Notes: generated by a model not told the origin, from the sequence alone. A DNA stretch of 64,000 bases from CAYSLU01 sp964431965 (GCA_964431965.1 CAYSLU010000002.1:1-64000); one strand, 5' to 3'. Shown: positions 36,287 through 45,330, counted from the stretch's first letter. Numbers and translations: made by a program.

Positions 36287-37579
36287 TCACAGCCCGACCG
36301 CCCGGAAGGTGCGGTTCACGTCCTTGAAGTGCCGGCTGACGTCGAATACCTCGTTCAGCTCCTCGGCCGGGACCGCGGCGGCGATGGCCGCGTCCTGCCG
36401 GACGAGGTCGCTCAGCCTCGCGCCCGTGTCCCACGAGGCCATCGCGTGCTTCTGCACCGCGCGGTAGGCCGTGTCGCGATCCATGCCCTTCTCGGTGAGC
36501 AGGAGGAGGAGCTGCTGCGAGTGGATCAGCCCGTGCGTGAGGTCGAGGTTGGCCTGCATCCGCTTCGGGAAGACGGCCAGGTTGCGGACGAGCTTCTCGA
36601 GCTGGGTCAGCATGTGGTCGAGCGCGATCGTGCTGTCCGGCACGATGACCCGCTCGACGGACGAGTGGGAGATGTCGCGCTCGTGCCAGAGCGGGACGTT
36701 CTCCATCGCCGCGACGAGGTTCCCGCGGATCAGGCGCGCGAGCCCGCAGAGCTTCTCGGCGGTGATCGGGTTCTTCTTGTGGGGCATCGCGGACGAGCCC
36801 TTCTGCTCGGACCCGAACGACTCCTCGACCTCGTGCACCTCGGTGCGCTGCAGGTGGCGGAACTCCTGGGCCCAGCGCTCGACCGAGGCGCCGACGAGCG
36901 CGAGCGCGGCGAGGTACTCCGCGTGGCGGTCGCGCTGCAGGACCTGGGTCGAGATTGCGGCCGGGCGGAGGCCGAGCTTGCGGCACACGTAGCGCTCGAC
37001 CGACGGCGGCAGGTGCGCGTGCGTGCCGACGGCGCCGGAGATCTTGCCCACGGCGATGACGTCCCGGGCCTGCTCCAGGCGGCGCAGCGCGCGGCCGAAC
37101 TCGTCGTACGCGAGCGCCATCTTGAGGCCGAACGTGATCGGCTCCGCGTGGATGCCGTGCGTGCGGCCGATCATGGGCGTGAACTTGTAGCGGCGGGCCT
37201 GGGTGGCGAAGGCCTTGCGAACCGCCTTCACGTCGCGGATCAGGATGTCGACCGCCTGGACCATCTGCACGGACAGCGCCGTGTCCAGGATGTCCGAGCT
37301 GGTGAAGCCGTAGTGGATGAAGCGCGCCGACGGGCCGACGTATTCCGCCACGTTCGTGATGAAGGCGATGACGTCGTGGTGGACGCGCGCTTCGATCTCG
37401 TTGATGCGATCGACGCTGAAGTTGGCCTTGCGCCGGATGGCGGCGAGGTCACGGTCGGGCACGAAGCCCAGCTTGTTCATGGCCTCGCAGCCGAGGATTT
37501 CGATGCGGAGCCAGGTTCGGAACCGGTTCTCGTCGCTCCAGATGGCCCCGATCTCCCGGCCCGTGTAGCGCGGTATCAT
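36287..37579 (-). CDS. purB: Adenylosuccinate lyase
   Basis: PurB removes fumarate from SAICAR and from adenylosuccinate, two steps of purine synthesis. The 430-residue protein shows the fumarase/aspartase superfamily signature GSSAMPHKKNPITAE, the catalytic-histidine segment GRTHGIHAEPITFG, and HYGFTSSDILDTA. ATG 37579 is preceded by GGGAGAG at seven bases; the frame stays open upstream through antisense sequence, but that is not part of the protein. It is the first gene of the purB-purM unit, divergent from the CsgG/PEGA gene. Confidence 0.97.
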   Translation of the reverse strand: MIPRYTGREIGAIWSDENRFRTWLRIEILGCEAMNKLGFVPDRDLAAIRRKANFSVDRINEIEARVHHDVIAFITNVAEYVGPSARFIHYGFTSSDILDTALSVQMVQAVDILIRDVKAVRKAFATQARRYKFTPMIGRTHGIHAEPITFGLKMALAYDEFGRALRRLEQARDVIAVGKISGAVGTHAHLPPSVERYVCRKLGLRPAAISTQVLQRDRHAEYLAALALVGASVERWAQEFRHLQRTEVHEVEESFGSEQKGSSAMPHKKNPITAEKLCGLARLIRGNLVAAMENVPLWHERDISHSSVERVIVPDSTIALDHMLTQLEKLVRNLAVFPKRMQANLDLTHGLIHSQQLLLLLTEKGMDRDTAYRAVQKHAMASWDTGARLSDLVRQDAAIAAAVPAEELNEVFDVSRHFKDVNRTFRAVGL

Positions 37580-37697
37580 GCGAACTCTCCCACTGGTTTG
37601 GATGCCGTCCCGCCCCGGCAGGCGACAGCGACACCATGTATCACACGCCGAGCCGTTCCGCAATCCGCCGTATCCCCGTTCGTGCCCCCTTTCTTCT

Positions 37698-37725
37698 TTG
37701 GCCGCCCCCCCGGGTGTCATATAAT
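37698..37725 (+). promoter_or_regulatory. Promoter of the purD-purE operon
   Basis: A perfect TATAAT (37720-37725) is preceded by TTGGCC at 16 bases. The predicted start near 37732 leaves a leader of only about 13 bases, just enough for the GGAGG ribosome binding site. Confidence 0.55.
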
Positions 37726-37744
37726 CCGCGGACGGAGGTGCATC

Positions 37745-38689
37745 ATGAACCGTTGGATCATCTGTGTGTTGGCGGCGATGGCGATTGAGGCCCGGGCGGC
37801 CGGGCCCATTCGCGTGGCCCTGATGGAGTTCGAGGATCAGACGGGAACCGGCTCGGACGAGCTGCTCGGCGGCGCCATCAAGCCCGCCGCCGTGGCCGGC
37901 CAGTCGGGCTTCCTGCTCGCGAGCCGCATGCTCAACAGCTCGAACTTCGTGCTGGTCGACCGGCGCGACTTCATCGCCCAGATCGAGAGGCATCGCGCGA
38001 AGGACGGCGGCGAAAAGGCGTCGGCGCGCCCGACGTTCCTCCAGGCCGCGCAGGCGCTGAAGGCGGACGTCGTGCTCCGCGGCACGCTCATGGCGTTCTC
38101 GACCGGGAAGCAGATCGTGAACCAGGGCGACTACGAGACGGAGCTTTCGACGCTGACCGTGCGGGTGGGGCTGGAGGCGATCGACGCGCGCGACGGCGCC
38201 GTCATGGCCATGGCGAGCGGGTCCGCCGATCGCTCGTTCCGGCAGACCAAGCAGGTCCGCACGTCGCTCGGCGAGAGCGATGTGCTCGGGATCGTCGAGG
38301 CGGCCATCGCCCAGGCGCTCCCCGCCGTGGAGCAGGCCCTGCGGACCGCGCAGGCGCGGCTGGAGGAGCGGCCCACCGTGCGCGTGTCGGTCAAGACCGC
38401 CGCCGACCCGGCGCTGGTGGAGATCGATGGGATCCTCGTGGGGTCCACTCCTCTTGACCGGTTCGAGGTGTACAAGGGCGATCACGTGCTGTCGATCAGC
38501 CGGCCCGGCTACCAGGAGATTACCAAGCGCATCCTGCTCGACAAGGACATGGCGATCGAGGCGCCGATGATCCGCGTGCAGCTTTCGGCCGACGACCTGA
38601 AGCAGATCATGGAGAAGATCAACGTGGGGATCATCACCGCGGATCCGGCCCTGATCCTGACGCCGCTCGAGGGGAGGACAGCGAAGTGA
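37745..38689 (+). CDS. Exported CsgG-like protein with PEGA domain
   Basis: A 314-residue protein with a short signal peptide (MNRWIICVLAAMAIEARA), a CsgG/TolB-like nucleotide-free fold (RVALMEFEDQTG..., SRMLNSSNFVLVDR, ALKADVVLRGTL, about residues 20-205), and a C-terminal PEGA domain (VRVSVKTAADPALVEIDGI, then STPLDRFEVYKGDHVLSI, about 215-285). PEGA domains occur in surface-layer and envelope proteins. It is odd that this envelope-type gene leads a purine operon: its stop overlaps the purD start as GTGA, so translation is coupled. The ribosome binding site GGAGG is seven bases before ATG. Confidence 0.82.
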   Translation: MNRWIICVLAAMAIEARAAGPIRVALMEFEDQTGTGSDELLGGAIKPAAVAGQSGFLLASRMLNSSNFVLVDRRDFIAQIERHRAKDGGEKASARPTFLQAAQALKADVVLRGTLMAFSTGKQIVNQGDYETELSTLTVRVGLEAIDARDGAVMAMASGSADRSFRQTKQVRTSLGESDVLGIVEAAIAQALPAVEQALRTAQARLEERPTVRVSVKTAADPALVEIDGILVGSTPLDRFEVYKGDHVLSISRPGYQEITKRILLDKDMAIEAPMIRVQLSADDLKQIMEKINVGIITADPALILTPLEGRTAK

Positions 38690-39963
38690 AGGTTCTCGTG
38701 GTGGGCGGCGGCGGACGCGAGGACGCGCTGGTCTGGAAGCTCGTGCAGGATCGGGCCCGCCCCGAGGTCTACTGCGCGCCGGGCAACGCGGGGACGGCGG
38801 AGCGCGCCCGGAACGTGGACGTCGCAGCCGAGGACGTTCCCGGGATTCTGGCCTGGGCGCGGGCGAACCGGCCGGACCTGGTGGTGATCGGCCCGGAAGC
38901 GCCGCTGTGCGCGGGCCTCTCGGACGAGCTGGCGGCGGCCGGGTTCCGCGTATTTGGCCCGTCGCGTGCCGCGGCCCAGCTCGAGGGCAGCAAGGTGTTC
39001 TCCAAGGAAGTGATGGAGGCCGCCGGCGTGCCGACCGCGCGCGCGGCCTCGTTCCGCGAGCCGGAGGCGGCGATCGCCTACATCCGGTCCGCCGGCGCCC
39101 CGCTGGTCGTGAAGGCCGAAGGCCTGGCGGCCGGCAAGGGCGTCACGGTCTGTGCGACCGCCGACGAGGCGGAGCGCGCGGTGCGCGAGGCGATGGTCGA
39201 GCGGGCATTCGGGGCGGCGGGCGAGCAGGTGCTGATCGAGGAGTTCCTGGAGGGCGAGGAGGTGTCGCTGCTGGCCCTCGTGGACGGCCAGCACATCGTC
39301 CTGCTCTCGTCCGCGCAGGATCACAAGCGGGCGTTTGACGGCGACCGCGGCCCGAACACGGGCGGGATGGGCGCCTACTCGCCGGCGCCGGTGATCGCGC
39401 CCGAGCTGCTGCCGCTGATCGAGGAGCAGGTGTTCCGGCGGACGCTGGCTGAGCTGCGGCGGCGCGGGATCGTCTACAAGGGCGTGCTGTACGCCGGGCT
39501 GATGATGACGCGCAACGGGCCGCGCGTGCTGGAGTTCAACTGCCGGTTCGGCGATCCCGAGACGCAGGTGATCCTGCCGCGGATCGCTTCGGACCTGATC
39601 CCGGCGCTGGAGGCATGCATCGATGGCACGCTGCGCCCGGAGCTGGTGACGTGGCGTCCGGAGGCGTGTGCGTGCGTCGTGATGGCGGCCGGCGGCTATC
39701 CGGGGGCGTACCGGAAGGGCACGCCGATCGAGGGCCTGGCGGAGGCGGCGGCGCTGCGCGACGTGGTCGTGTTCCACGCGGGCACGAAGCCGGCGGCCGG
39801 GCGGGTGGTCACATCGGGCGGCCGGGTGCTGGGCGTGACGGGCCTGGGCTCGGACCTGAAGGCGGCGGTGGGCAACGCGTATGCGGCCGTCGAGCGCATC
39901 CGGTTCGACGGCGCGCAGTTCCGGCGGGACATTGCGCGGAAGGCGTTCGACCGGATGCGGTAG
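38686..39963 (+). CDS. purD: Phosphoribosylamine-glycine ligase
   Basis: PurD joins glycine to phosphoribosylamine with ATP in purine synthesis. The 425-residue ATP-grasp protein opens with VLVVGGGGREDALVWKL, and shows LVVKAEGLAAGKGVTVC, the FDGDRGPNTGGMGAYSPAP signature and the metal-binding LEFNCRFGDPETQVILPR. The start is GTG 38686, overlapping the preceding stop. All domains are present at normal length. Confidence 0.97.
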   Translation: MKVLVVGGGGREDALVWKLVQDRARPEVYCAPGNAGTAERARNVDVAAEDVPGILAWARANRPDLVVIGPEAPLCAGLSDELAAAGFRVFGPSRAAAQLEGSKVFSKEVMEAAGVPTARAASFREPEAAIAYIRSAGAPLVVKAEGLAAGKGVTVCATADEAERAVREAMVERAFGAAGEQVLIEEFLEGEEVSLLALVDGQHIVLLSSAQDHKRAFDGDRGPNTGGMGAYSPAPVIAPELLPLIEEQVFRRTLAELRRRGIVYKGVLYAGLMMTRNGPRVLEFNCRFGDPETQVILPRIASDLIPALEACIDGTLRPELVTWRPEACACVVMAAGGYPGAYRKGTPIEGLAEAAALRDVVVFHAGTKPAAGRVVTSGGRVLGVTGLGSDLKAAVGNAYAAVERIRFDGAQFRRDIARKAFDRMR

Positions 39964-39992
39964 GGCGAAGAGCCGGAGGGACGAGGACGATC

Positions 39993-40508
39993 ATGAAGAC
40001 GCGAGCGGCTGAAGTCGGCATCCTGATGGGCAGCGATTCGGACTGGCCCCTGGTGAAGGCGGCGGCGGATACGCTGGAGAAGTTCGGCGTCGCGTGCGAG
40101 GTGCGGGTGATGTCCGCGCACCGGACGCCGCGGCTCGTCGAGGAGTTCGCTCAGGGCGCCGCGAGCCGCGGGCTGAAGGTGATCCTGGCGGCGGCGGGCG
40201 GCGCGGCCCACCTGGCGGGCGTCGTGGCGGCCAACACAACCCTGCCGGTGATCGGCATCCCGGTCGAGGGCGGCGCCCTGAACGGGCTGGACGCCCTGCT
40301 CGCCACCGTGCAGATGCCGGCGGGCATTCCGGTGGCGACCGTCGCGGTCGGCAAGGCCGGCCCGACGAACGCGGCCATCCTGGCCGTTCAGATCCTGGCC
40401 GTCTGCCAGCCGGTGCTGGCGGGGAAGCTGCTCGATCACAAGCGCTCGCTCCAGGAGAAGGTGATCCAGGGCGACGCCCGGATCCAGGCGGAGCTGAAGC
40501 AGTCCTGA
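39993..40508 (+). CDS. purE: 5-(Carboxyamino)imidazole ribonucleotide mutase, class I
   Basis: PurE moves the carboxyl group from N5-CAIR to CAIR. The 171-residue protein has the class I signature GILMGSDSDWPLVKAAADTL, the active-site SAHRTPRLVEEF, AGGAAHLAGVVA and NAAILAVQIL. The ATG at 39993 follows GGAGG about 14 bases away and ACGAGGA closer; it starts 29 bases after purD. The stop overlaps the next start by TGATG. A purK was not seen in the window. Confidence 0.97.
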   Translation: MKTRAAEVGILMGSDSDWPLVKAAADTLEKFGVACEVRVMSAHRTPRLVEEFAQGAASRGLKVILAAAGGAAHLAGVVAANTTLPVIGIPVEGGALNGLDALLATVQMPAGIPVATVAVGKAGPTNAAILAVQILAVCQPVLAGKLLDHKRSLQEKVIQGDARIQAELKQS

Positions 40509-41539
40509 TGCGTTCGAGCCGCCCCATCATCCGAAGCTGGCTGGCGTGTGCCTCGGGCGCCGTCGCCCTGGCGGCGCTCCCGGCGCGGGCGATCGAGAGC
40601 GTATCGGAGCTGTCCACCGTTCTGGAGCGGCACGCGATCCCCTTCGACGCGTCGACGGCGCGCCGCGCGGCCATCCAGGGGATGCTGCGCACCGTGGATC
40701 CGTCCGCCCGGGTGATGACGCGGGACGAGGCGGCCCGCCTGGCCGACTCGCTGGCGTGCCGCGACGGGGGGACGAACGCGCCGGCGGGATCGAGCAACGG
40801 GTGCTCGGTCGCCGTCTCCGAGTCGTGGCAGGAGGGCATCGGCTACCTCAAGCTGCGCGGGCTCTATCCGGACGCGGGCGAGCGTGTGGCGTCGCAGCTC
40901 CGAGCGTGGAGCGCCACCAACGGGCTGGGCGGCGCGATCCTCGACGTCCGCGCCGCCTCCGGCGCCGACCTGGCGTCGGTCGATGCCATCGCGAGCCTGT
41001 TCGAGGGGCCCGACGAGGTGCTGTTCCGGGTCCGCAACGGCTATGGCGAGGACGTCGACGTCCACCGGCGCCGGGGGGGCGGGTATCTCTCGATTCCGCT
41101 GATGCTGCTTGTGGACACGCAGACGGCGGGCGCGGCCGAGGTGCTGGCCGCCGTCATGAGCGGCCGCCGCGGCGTGATGCTGATCGGCGCTTCGACGCGG
41201 GGCGACCACGGCCTGCGCGAGATCATCCCGCTGGACGACGAGCTCGCGATGTACGTGGCATCCCGGCACGTGGCGCTGCCGGACGGATCGACCTACGACA
41301 TGGGCGGGGTAGACCCGGACATCCGGGTGGCGCCGGCGAAAGGGGCGACTGCGACCGGCGCGGTGGCGTCGGCCGCGGCGCCGACCGACGCGAAGGGGCG
41401 GGCTCTTCCGCAGCGCGACCCGAAGCTGGCGGAGCGCATGGCGGGCGATGCCGCCCTCGTGCGAGCCGTGGACATTCTCCTCGGCCTGAAAGCACTGGGA
41501 ATTCATGCAGCCGGAACCGCCCCCCATCCTCAGCGTTGA
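40508..41539 (+). CDS. S41-peptidase homologue lacking the catalytic dyad
   Basis: A 343-residue exported protein (signal peptide ending AALPARA, about residue 28) with the fold of C-terminal processing proteases but no PDZ domain. The region PLMLLVDTQTAGAAEVLAAV aligns with the S41 active-site loop, where SASASEI is normal: the nucleophile position is Gly208, with no nearby serine. The following loop TRGDHG replaces TFGKG, so the catalytic lysine is Asp233. It is therefore predicted to be inactive as a protease and may bind C-terminal peptides instead. It overlaps purE by TGATG and the next gene by 35 bases. An alternative is a divergent active site I cannot place. Confidence 0.75.
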   Translation: MRSSRPIIRSWLACASGAVALAALPARAIESVSELSTVLERHAIPFDASTARRAAIQGMLRTVDPSARVMTRDEAARLADSLACRDGGTNAPAGSSNGCSVAVSESWQEGIGYLKLRGLYPDAGERVASQLRAWSATNGLGGAILDVRAASGADLASVDAIASLFEGPDEVLFRVRNGYGEDVDVHRRRGGGYLSIPLMLLVDTQTAGAAEVLAAVMSGRRGVMLIGASTRGDHGLREIIPLDDELAMYVASRHVALPDGSTYDMGGVDPDIRVAPAKGATATGAVASAAAPTDAKGRALPQRDPKLAERMAGDAALVRAVDILLGLKALGIHAAGTAPHPQR

Positions 41540-42605
41540 CCCCGCGCACCCCTCGCGCGTGGCCATCGCGTCGGCCGTCGCGGTCCTGCGGTCCGGCGGG
41601 CTCGTCGTCCTGCCCACCGACACCGTCTACGGCGTGGCCGCCGACCCCCGCGTGCCCGGCGCCGAGGAGCGGCTCTGCGCGGCCAAGGGCCGCGACCGGG
41701 ACAAGCCCATCCCGCTGCTCATCGACCACGTGCGCCGGCTGAAGGGGCTGGGGGTCGATCACCCGCCGGCGCTCCGGCGGCTGGCCGCGCGGTTCTGGCC
41801 CGGGCCGCTCACGGCGGTGATTCGGGCGGGCGACCGGTTCGAAGGCGTGCGCATTCCGGACCACCCCGTCACGCTCGCGGTGCTCCGCGCGATGGGCGTG
41901 CCGCTCCGCGTGACGAGCGCGAACCAGAGCGGCGAGCCGCCGGCCTGTACGGCGGCCGACGCGGTCCGCGCGCTCGGCGGCGCGGTCGCGCTGGCGCTCG
42001 ACGCCGGCCCCGCGCCGATCGGCGAGGCCAGCACGGTCGTGAAGCTGGACGGGCCCCAGCTGGCGGTCGTCCGCGCGGGCGCGATCCCGGAGCGCGAGAT
42101 CCGCGACGCGCTGGCGCCGCGGCGCCTGGTGTTCGTGTGCTCGGGCAACATCTGCCGGAGCCCGATGGCCGAGTACCTGATGCGCCGCTGGCTGGGCCGC
42201 GACTCCGGGTGGGCCGTCTCGTCCGCCGGGACGTCGGCCGTGGACGGCATGTCGGCGAGCGTCGAGGCCGTGCGGGCCCTGGCCGAGCTGAAGATCGACC
42301 TGCGGCCGCACCGTAGCCGCCAGCTCACGGGCGAGATCGTTGACGCGGCTTCGCTCATTGTGGTAATGACGGCCGCGCATCGCACGGCCGTACTGGAGCG
42401 GTTTCCCGGGGCCCGCGACAAGGCGTTCGCGCTTAAGTCGTTCGGCGGCCGGTCCGGCGACGTCGATGTGGAGGACCCCATTGGGGCCCCCCTCGAGGGG
42501 TATCGGAAGACACGTGACGAAATCAATGCCGCGCTGCCCGACCTGATCCTGTTCATGCACGAGCGGGAGCAGCGCCGGCCGCGGGTGGGGAGCCCACGCA
42601 CATGA
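41505..42605 (+). CDS. Fusion: threonylcarbamoyl-AMP synthase and low-molecular-weight phosphotyrosine phosphatase
   Basis: A 366-residue two-domain protein. Residues about 15-200 are TsaC/Sua5/YwlC: PTDTVYG (37-43), the KGRDRDKP lysine/arginine motif and the SAN motif near 138, which make threonylcarbamoyl-AMP for the t6A base of tRNAs. Residues about 207-355 are a low-molecular-weight phosphatase: the P-loop VCSGNICRSP (Cys212, Arg218) and the acid loop DVEDPIGAP, acting on phosphotyrosine or phosphoarginine. It overlaps the preceding gene by 35 bases and the next by ATGA. GGGA is five bases before ATG 41505. A regulatory link between the halves is not obvious. Confidence 0.9.
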   Translation: MQPEPPPILSVDPAHPSRVAIASAVAVLRSGGLVVLPTDTVYGVAADPRVPGAEERLCAAKGRDRDKPIPLLIDHVRRLKGLGVDHPPALRRLAARFWPGPLTAVIRAGDRFEGVRIPDHPVTLAVLRAMGVPLRVTSANQSGEPPACTAADAVRALGGAVALALDAGPAPIGEASTVVKLDGPQLAVVRAGAIPEREIRDALAPRRLVFVCSGNICRSPMAEYLMRRWLGRDSGWAVSSAGTSAVDGMSASVEAVRALAELKIDLRPHRSRQLTGEIVDAASLIVVMTAAHRTAVLERFPGARDKAFALKSFGGRSGDVDVEDPIGAPLEGYRKTRDEINAALPDLILFMHEREQRRPRVGSPRT

Positions 42606-44287
42606 CGAAGATCGCACTGGGGGCCGATCACGGCGGATTCGAGCTGAAGCAGCGCTTGAAGCGCGAGCTGGAGCGGCGGGGCATCGCCGTCGACGATCAG
42701 GGGTGCTTCGACACCGCCTCGGTGGACTATCCGGACTACGCCGCAGAGGTGGCCGGCCGGGTGGCGACGGGCGCGGCAGACCAGGGCATCCTGGTATGCA
42801 CGACCGGGCTGGGCATGAGCATGGCCGCCAACAAGTGCCCCGGGATCCGCGCCGCCCTGTGCACCGATGCCCGGATGGCCCGCCTCGCGCGCGAGCACAA
42901 CGACGCCAACGTGCTGGTGCTGGGCGGCGGCGTGACCACGCCGGCCGACGCCGACCGGATCCTCGACGCCTGGCTGTCCGCGGGATTCTCAGACGCCGAG
43001 CGCCACCGCCGGCGGGTCGACAAGATGGGCCGGATCTGCTCGGGCGCCGGAACCTATCCCGCCGTGCGCGCGGACGATCCGGACCTGTACGCCGCCATGC
43101 AGCAGGAAACGCGGCGCCAGCACGAGAACATCAACCTGATCGCCTCCGAGAACTATGTGAGCCGGGCCGTCCTCGAGGCGTCCGGCTGCAACATGACGAA
43201 CAAGTACGCCGAGGGCTACCCCGGCAAGCGCTGGTACCAGGGGTGCCAGTTCGTCGACGAGGCCGAGCGGCTGGCGATCGACCGCGTGAAGCGCGTCTTC
43301 GGGGCCGATCACGCCAACGTGCAGCCGCACTGCGGCAGCTCGGCCAACATGGCGGTCTACTTTGCGGCGCTCAAGCCGGGCGACCGGATCCTCGCCATGA
43401 ACCTGGCCCACGGCGGGCATCTGACGCACGGGCACCCGGCGAACTTTTCGGGCCGGATCTTCCAGATCTCCTCGTACGGCGTGAGCCGCGAGACCGAGCG
43501 GATCGACTATGACGAGGTGGCCGAGATCGCGCGGAAGAGCCAGCCGAAGCTGATCGTCGCCGGCGCCAGCTCCTACCCGCGGACCCTTGATTTTCCGCGC
43601 CTGCGCGCGATCGCCGACTCGGTGGGCGCGCTGCTCATGGTGGACATCGCGCACATCGCCGGCCTGGTGGCCGCGGGCTGCCATCCCAGCCCGGTGCCGT
43701 ACAGCGAGTTCGTGACGGGGACGACCCACAAGACGCTGCGCGGGCCGCGCGGCGGATTTGCGATGTGCCGGAAGGACTTTGCGGAGGCGCTCGATCACGA
43801 GGTCTTCCCGGGCCTCCAGGGTGGGCCGCTCATGCACACGATCGCGGCGAAGGCCGTCTGCTTCCGCGAGGCGCTCGAGCCGGCGTTCGGCGAGTACCAG
43901 CGGCAGGTCGTCCGCAACGCGCAGGCCATCGCCCGCCGCCTGGCGGAGCAGGGGCTGCGCATCGTCTCCGGCGGGACGGACAACCACCTGCTCCTCGTCG
44001 ACCTCACGTCGCTCGGCATCACCGGCAAGGACGCCGGCCTCGCGCTGGAGAAGGCGAACATCATCGTCAACAAGAACGCCATTCCCTTCGACCCGAAGAG
44101 CACGTTCCTGACGTCCGGCATCCGGATCGGCGCCCCGGCCGCGACGACTCGCGGCATGAAGGAGCCGGAGATGAAGACGATCGCCGACCTGATCGTGAGG
44201 GTCCTCCGCAGCCCCCGCGACGAGCCGGTCGCGCAGGCCGCCCGGAAGGCCGTGCTCGACCTGGCCGACGCATTCCCCGTGCCGTGA
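42602..44287 (+). CDS. Fusion: ribose-5-phosphate isomerase B and serine hydroxymethyltransferase
   Basis: A single 561-codon frame joins two full enzymes. Residues 1-145 are RpiB (GADHGGFELK; the catalytic-cysteine motif CTTGLGMSMAANK with Cys66; REHNDANVL), which interconverts ribulose-5- and ribose-5-phosphate. Residues about 150-561 are GlyA (ENINLIASENYVS; TNKYAEGYPGKRWYQGC; the PLP lysine in TGTTHKTLRGPRGG, Lys377), which makes glycine and methylene-tetrahydrofolate from serine. There is no stop or good ribosome site between them. Both products feed purine synthesis (ribose phosphate, glycine, one-carbon units), consistent with the purD-purE operon. It overlaps the previous gene by ATGA. 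Confidence 0.93.
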   Translation: MTKIALGADHGGFELKQRLKRELERRGIAVDDQGCFDTASVDYPDYAAEVAGRVATGAADQGILVCTTGLGMSMAANKCPGIRAALCTDARMARLAREHNDANVLVLGGGVTTPADADRILDAWLSAGFSDAERHRRRVDKMGRICSGAGTYPAVRADDPDLYAAMQQETRRQHENINLIASENYVSRAVLEASGCNMTNKYAEGYPGKRWYQGCQFVDEAERLAIDRVKRVFGADHANVQPHCGSSANMAVYFAALKPGDRILAMNLAHGGHLTHGHPANFSGRIFQISSYGVSRETERIDYDEVAEIARKSQPKLIVAGASSYPRTLDFPRLRAIADSVGALLMVDIAHIAGLVAAGCHPSPVPYSEFVTGTTHKTLRGPRGGFAMCRKDFAEALDHEVFPGLQGGPLMHTIAAKAVCFREALEPAFGEYQRQVVRNAQAIARRLAEQGLRIVSGGTDNHLLLVDLTSLGITGKDAGLALEKANIIVNKNAIPFDPKSTFLTSGIRIGAPAATTRGMKEPEMKTIADLIVRVLRSPRDEPVAQAARKAVLDLADAFPVP

Positions 44288-44342
44288 CGCGGCCCGGGCC
44301 GCGTCTGGAGTCCGTGATCGGCGCCCGCACCGGAGGTGAGCC

Positions 44343-45317
44343 ATGAGTACGCGTGTCGTCCTGGGCCGCAGCGGCCTCGAAGTGTCGCCCGTCTCCTTCG
44401 GAACCTGGCAGCTCTCGCCCCGGTTCTGGGGGCCCCAGCCCGAGGCCGAGGTCCGCGCCGCGATGCGGAAGGCGTTCGACCTCGGCATCAACTTCTTCGA
44501 CACGGCAGACGCCTACGGCGACGGCTACGGCGAGTCCGTGCTCGGCGCGTTCCTCTCCGAGGTGCCGCGCCGCGACGTCGTCGTCGCCACCAAGGTCTTC
44601 AACCACTACAACCCGGACGGCAGCCGCTATCCGGACCTCTCGCCGAACCACATCATCGCGCGCTGCGAGGCGTCGCTCAAGCGGCTGCGCGTCGAGGCAA
44701 TCGACGTGTACCTGCTGCACTTCTACGATCAGCTCGCGGCGCTCGAGGAGGTGGCGGGCGCGCTCGAGCAGCTCCGGCGGCAGGGCAAGATTCTGCACTA
44801 CGGCACGAGCAACCATTCGGTCGAGGAGCTGCGCGCGCAGCGCCGCTTCGGCGCGTACCATGTGACGCAGCCGCCCTACAGCCTGATCAGCACCGCGATC
44901 GAGAAGGACCTGCTGCCGTACTGCCAGGCCGAGGGCGTGGGCGTGATGGTGTACTCGTCCATGCACAAGGGGCTGCTGACCGGGAAGTACCGGGGCGACG
45001 AGGCGTTCGAGGATTTCCGGCGCAACCACCCGGACTTCCAGGGCGAGCGGTTCCAGCGCATCACCGCGTCCGTCCGCAGCTTGGAGCCCATGGCGGCGAA
45101 ATACGGCCTGACCGTCTACCAGCTCGTGCTGGCGGCCACGCTGATGCACCCGGCGATCCACGTGGCGGTGGTCGGGATCAAGACCCCGGACCAGATCGCC
45201 GAGGCGGCCGGCGCCATGGGGCGCACGCTGTCGCGCGAGGACTACTTCGCCGTGCGCGCCGCGCTTGCCGTCGATGCGCCCGCCAAGATCAAGGACGCCG
45301 GCGGCAAGGTGAAGTAG
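44343..45317 (+). CDS. Aldo/keto reductase
   Basis: A 324-residue cytoplasmic NAD(P)H-dependent oxidoreductase with a TIM barrel. The catalytic set is visible: FDTADAYGDGYGE (Asp and Tyr), ATKVF (Lys) and DVYLLHFYD (His). The cofactor segment VVGIKTPDQIAEAAGA is near the C terminus. Substrate unknown; the family covers sugars, aldehydes and ketones. ATG 44343 follows GGAGG. It is the last gene of the purine operon, 55 bases after the RpiB-GlyA gene, and converges on the Gfo/Idh/MocA gene with 13 bases between stops. Confidence 0.92.
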   Translation: MSTRVVLGRSGLEVSPVSFGTWQLSPRFWGPQPEAEVRAAMRKAFDLGINFFDTADAYGDGYGESVLGAFLSEVPRRDVVVATKVFNHYNPDGSRYPDLSPNHIIARCEASLKRLRVEAIDVYLLHFYDQLAALEEVAGALEQLRRQGKILHYGTSNHSVEELRAQRRFGAYHVTQPPYSLISTAIEKDLLPYCQAEGVGVMVYSSMHKGLLTGKYRGDEAFEDFRRNHPDFQGERFQRITASVRSLEPMAAKYGLTVYQLVLAATLMHPAIHVAVVGIKTPDQIAEAAGAMGRTLSREDYFAVRAALAVDAPAKIKDAGGKVK

Positions 45318-45330
45318 CCGCGGCCGACCG

